Positions 12,331 through 12,356 of a DNA stretch of 12,356 nucleotides are shown here, in pieces. How positions within the stretch are numbered: position 1 is the first letter of the stretch; every line of letters begins with the position of its first letter. Below the pieces are notes generated by a model that was not told where the DNA came from, did not search any database, and was given only the letters and a program-made list of their open reading frames with translations. Made by a program: the position numbers and the translations under genes. The stretch comes from Actinomycetes bacterium (GTDB lineage Bacteria > Actinomycetota > Humimicrobiia > JAHJRV01), in NCBI GenBank assembly GCA_030612085.1, contig JAUWOM010000022.1, positions 1 to 12,356 on the forward strand. The letters run 5' to 3'.

Positions 12331-12356
12331 CGCACTTAGGACATTTGTGGATTCTA
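12185..12356 (-). CDS. tnpB: TnpB RNA-guided nuclease, C-terminal fragment cut by the window edge
   Basis: Only the last 56 codons are in the window (in-frame from 12355 to TAG at 12187-12185). The fragment begins RIHKCPKCG, the second CxxC of the zinc ribbon, followed by DRDINAARNI, whose second Asp is the last RuvC catalytic residue, and TVGTTGINACG, a conserved C-terminal stretch of TnpB. TnpB is an RNA-guided DNA nuclease that helps the transposon persist. The visible part shows no damage. Whether the rest is intact cannot be judged. Its tail overlaps the presumed omega-RNA. Confidence 0.88.
   Translation of the reverse strand, partial: RIHKCPKCGLIIDRDINAARNILKLALSTVGTTGINACGVEGLLSTIKQEAFRLQV

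Larger units (their letters stand above)
12175..12356 (-). mobile_element. right end of an IS200/IS605-type (TnpB) element, continuing beyond the window
   Basis: The tnpB 3' end and its non-coding tail (GTGTAGAGTGGTTCAC, 12190-12175) mark the right end of the element. These elements have no terminal inverted repeats but end in small hairpins. The boundary near 12175 is my estimate from the tail, which resembles right ends of related elements. Base composition changes sharply here, with higher GC than the chromosomal flank, as expected for an insertion. The left end and any tnpA are outside the window. Confidence 0.6.

Noticed and set aside
1..12356. CRISPR array, tRNA or rRNA genes
   Set aside because: No regularly spaced repeat-spacer pattern, no cloverleaf with a TTC-loop signature and no rRNA-like stretch was seen on either strand.

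Overview
The window is a very AT-rich bacterial chromosome segment. Its genes use strong AGGAGG-type ribosome binding sites and many TTG and GTG starts. An ABC importer with a lipoprotein receptor, a CoA-transferase/acyl-CoA dehydrogenase cluster, an ECF sigma factor paired with a DUF5667-type membrane protein, and an IS200/IS605-type tnpB end all fit an anaerobic, fermentative or syntrophic bacterium. Candidate groups are deep-branching uncultured ones such as Atribacterota, or a Firmicutes-like lineage. The taxonomic guess is inference; no rRNA or other marker gene is present.

Positions 1-2757 hold a polar amino acid ABC importer: lipoprotein binding protein, permease and ATPase. A strong terminator separates the binding-protein gene from the translationally coupled permease-ATPase pair. 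Positions 2758-3522 hold a GC-richer hairpin element, a divergent uracil-DNA-glycosylase-superfamily Fe-S protein and a bidirectional terminator.

Positions 3549-7206 contain the most interesting part. On the minus strand is an exported protein of unknown function (3549-4208). On the plus strand are a radical SAM protein of the PflX/COG1313 type (4596-5528), an ECF sigma factor (5793-6347) and, directly behind it, a membrane protein with a DUF5667-like domain (6348-7166). The exported protein and the membrane protein share a roughly 37-residue C-terminal segment (21 identities by eye). The sigma gene and the exported-protein gene also carry the same bipartite upstream element, CGTATCTTTT-N11-GTGTTTTA, with identical spacing. 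I infer a small cell-envelope regulon in which the sigma factor controls itself and a distant exported protein that carries the same C-terminal module as its presumed anti-sigma partner.

Positions 7200-10293 (minus strand) encode acyl-CoA dehydrogenase and the two subunits of a glutaconate-CoA-transferase-family enzyme, a unit for activating and oxidising a carboxylic acid. A short dispersed repeat lies between the dehydrogenase gene and the transferase genes, and a degraded relative lies at 11850-11868.

Positions 10641-12356 hold a DUF167 protein, a membrane PAP2 phosphatase, a ribbon-helix-helix-like antitoxin without its toxin, and the 3' end of a tnpB gene on the minus strand. The end of that element abuts the antitoxin and probably supplies its stop codon. 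The segment next to the element end looks like an omega-RNA scaffold whose guide would match the antitoxin gene.
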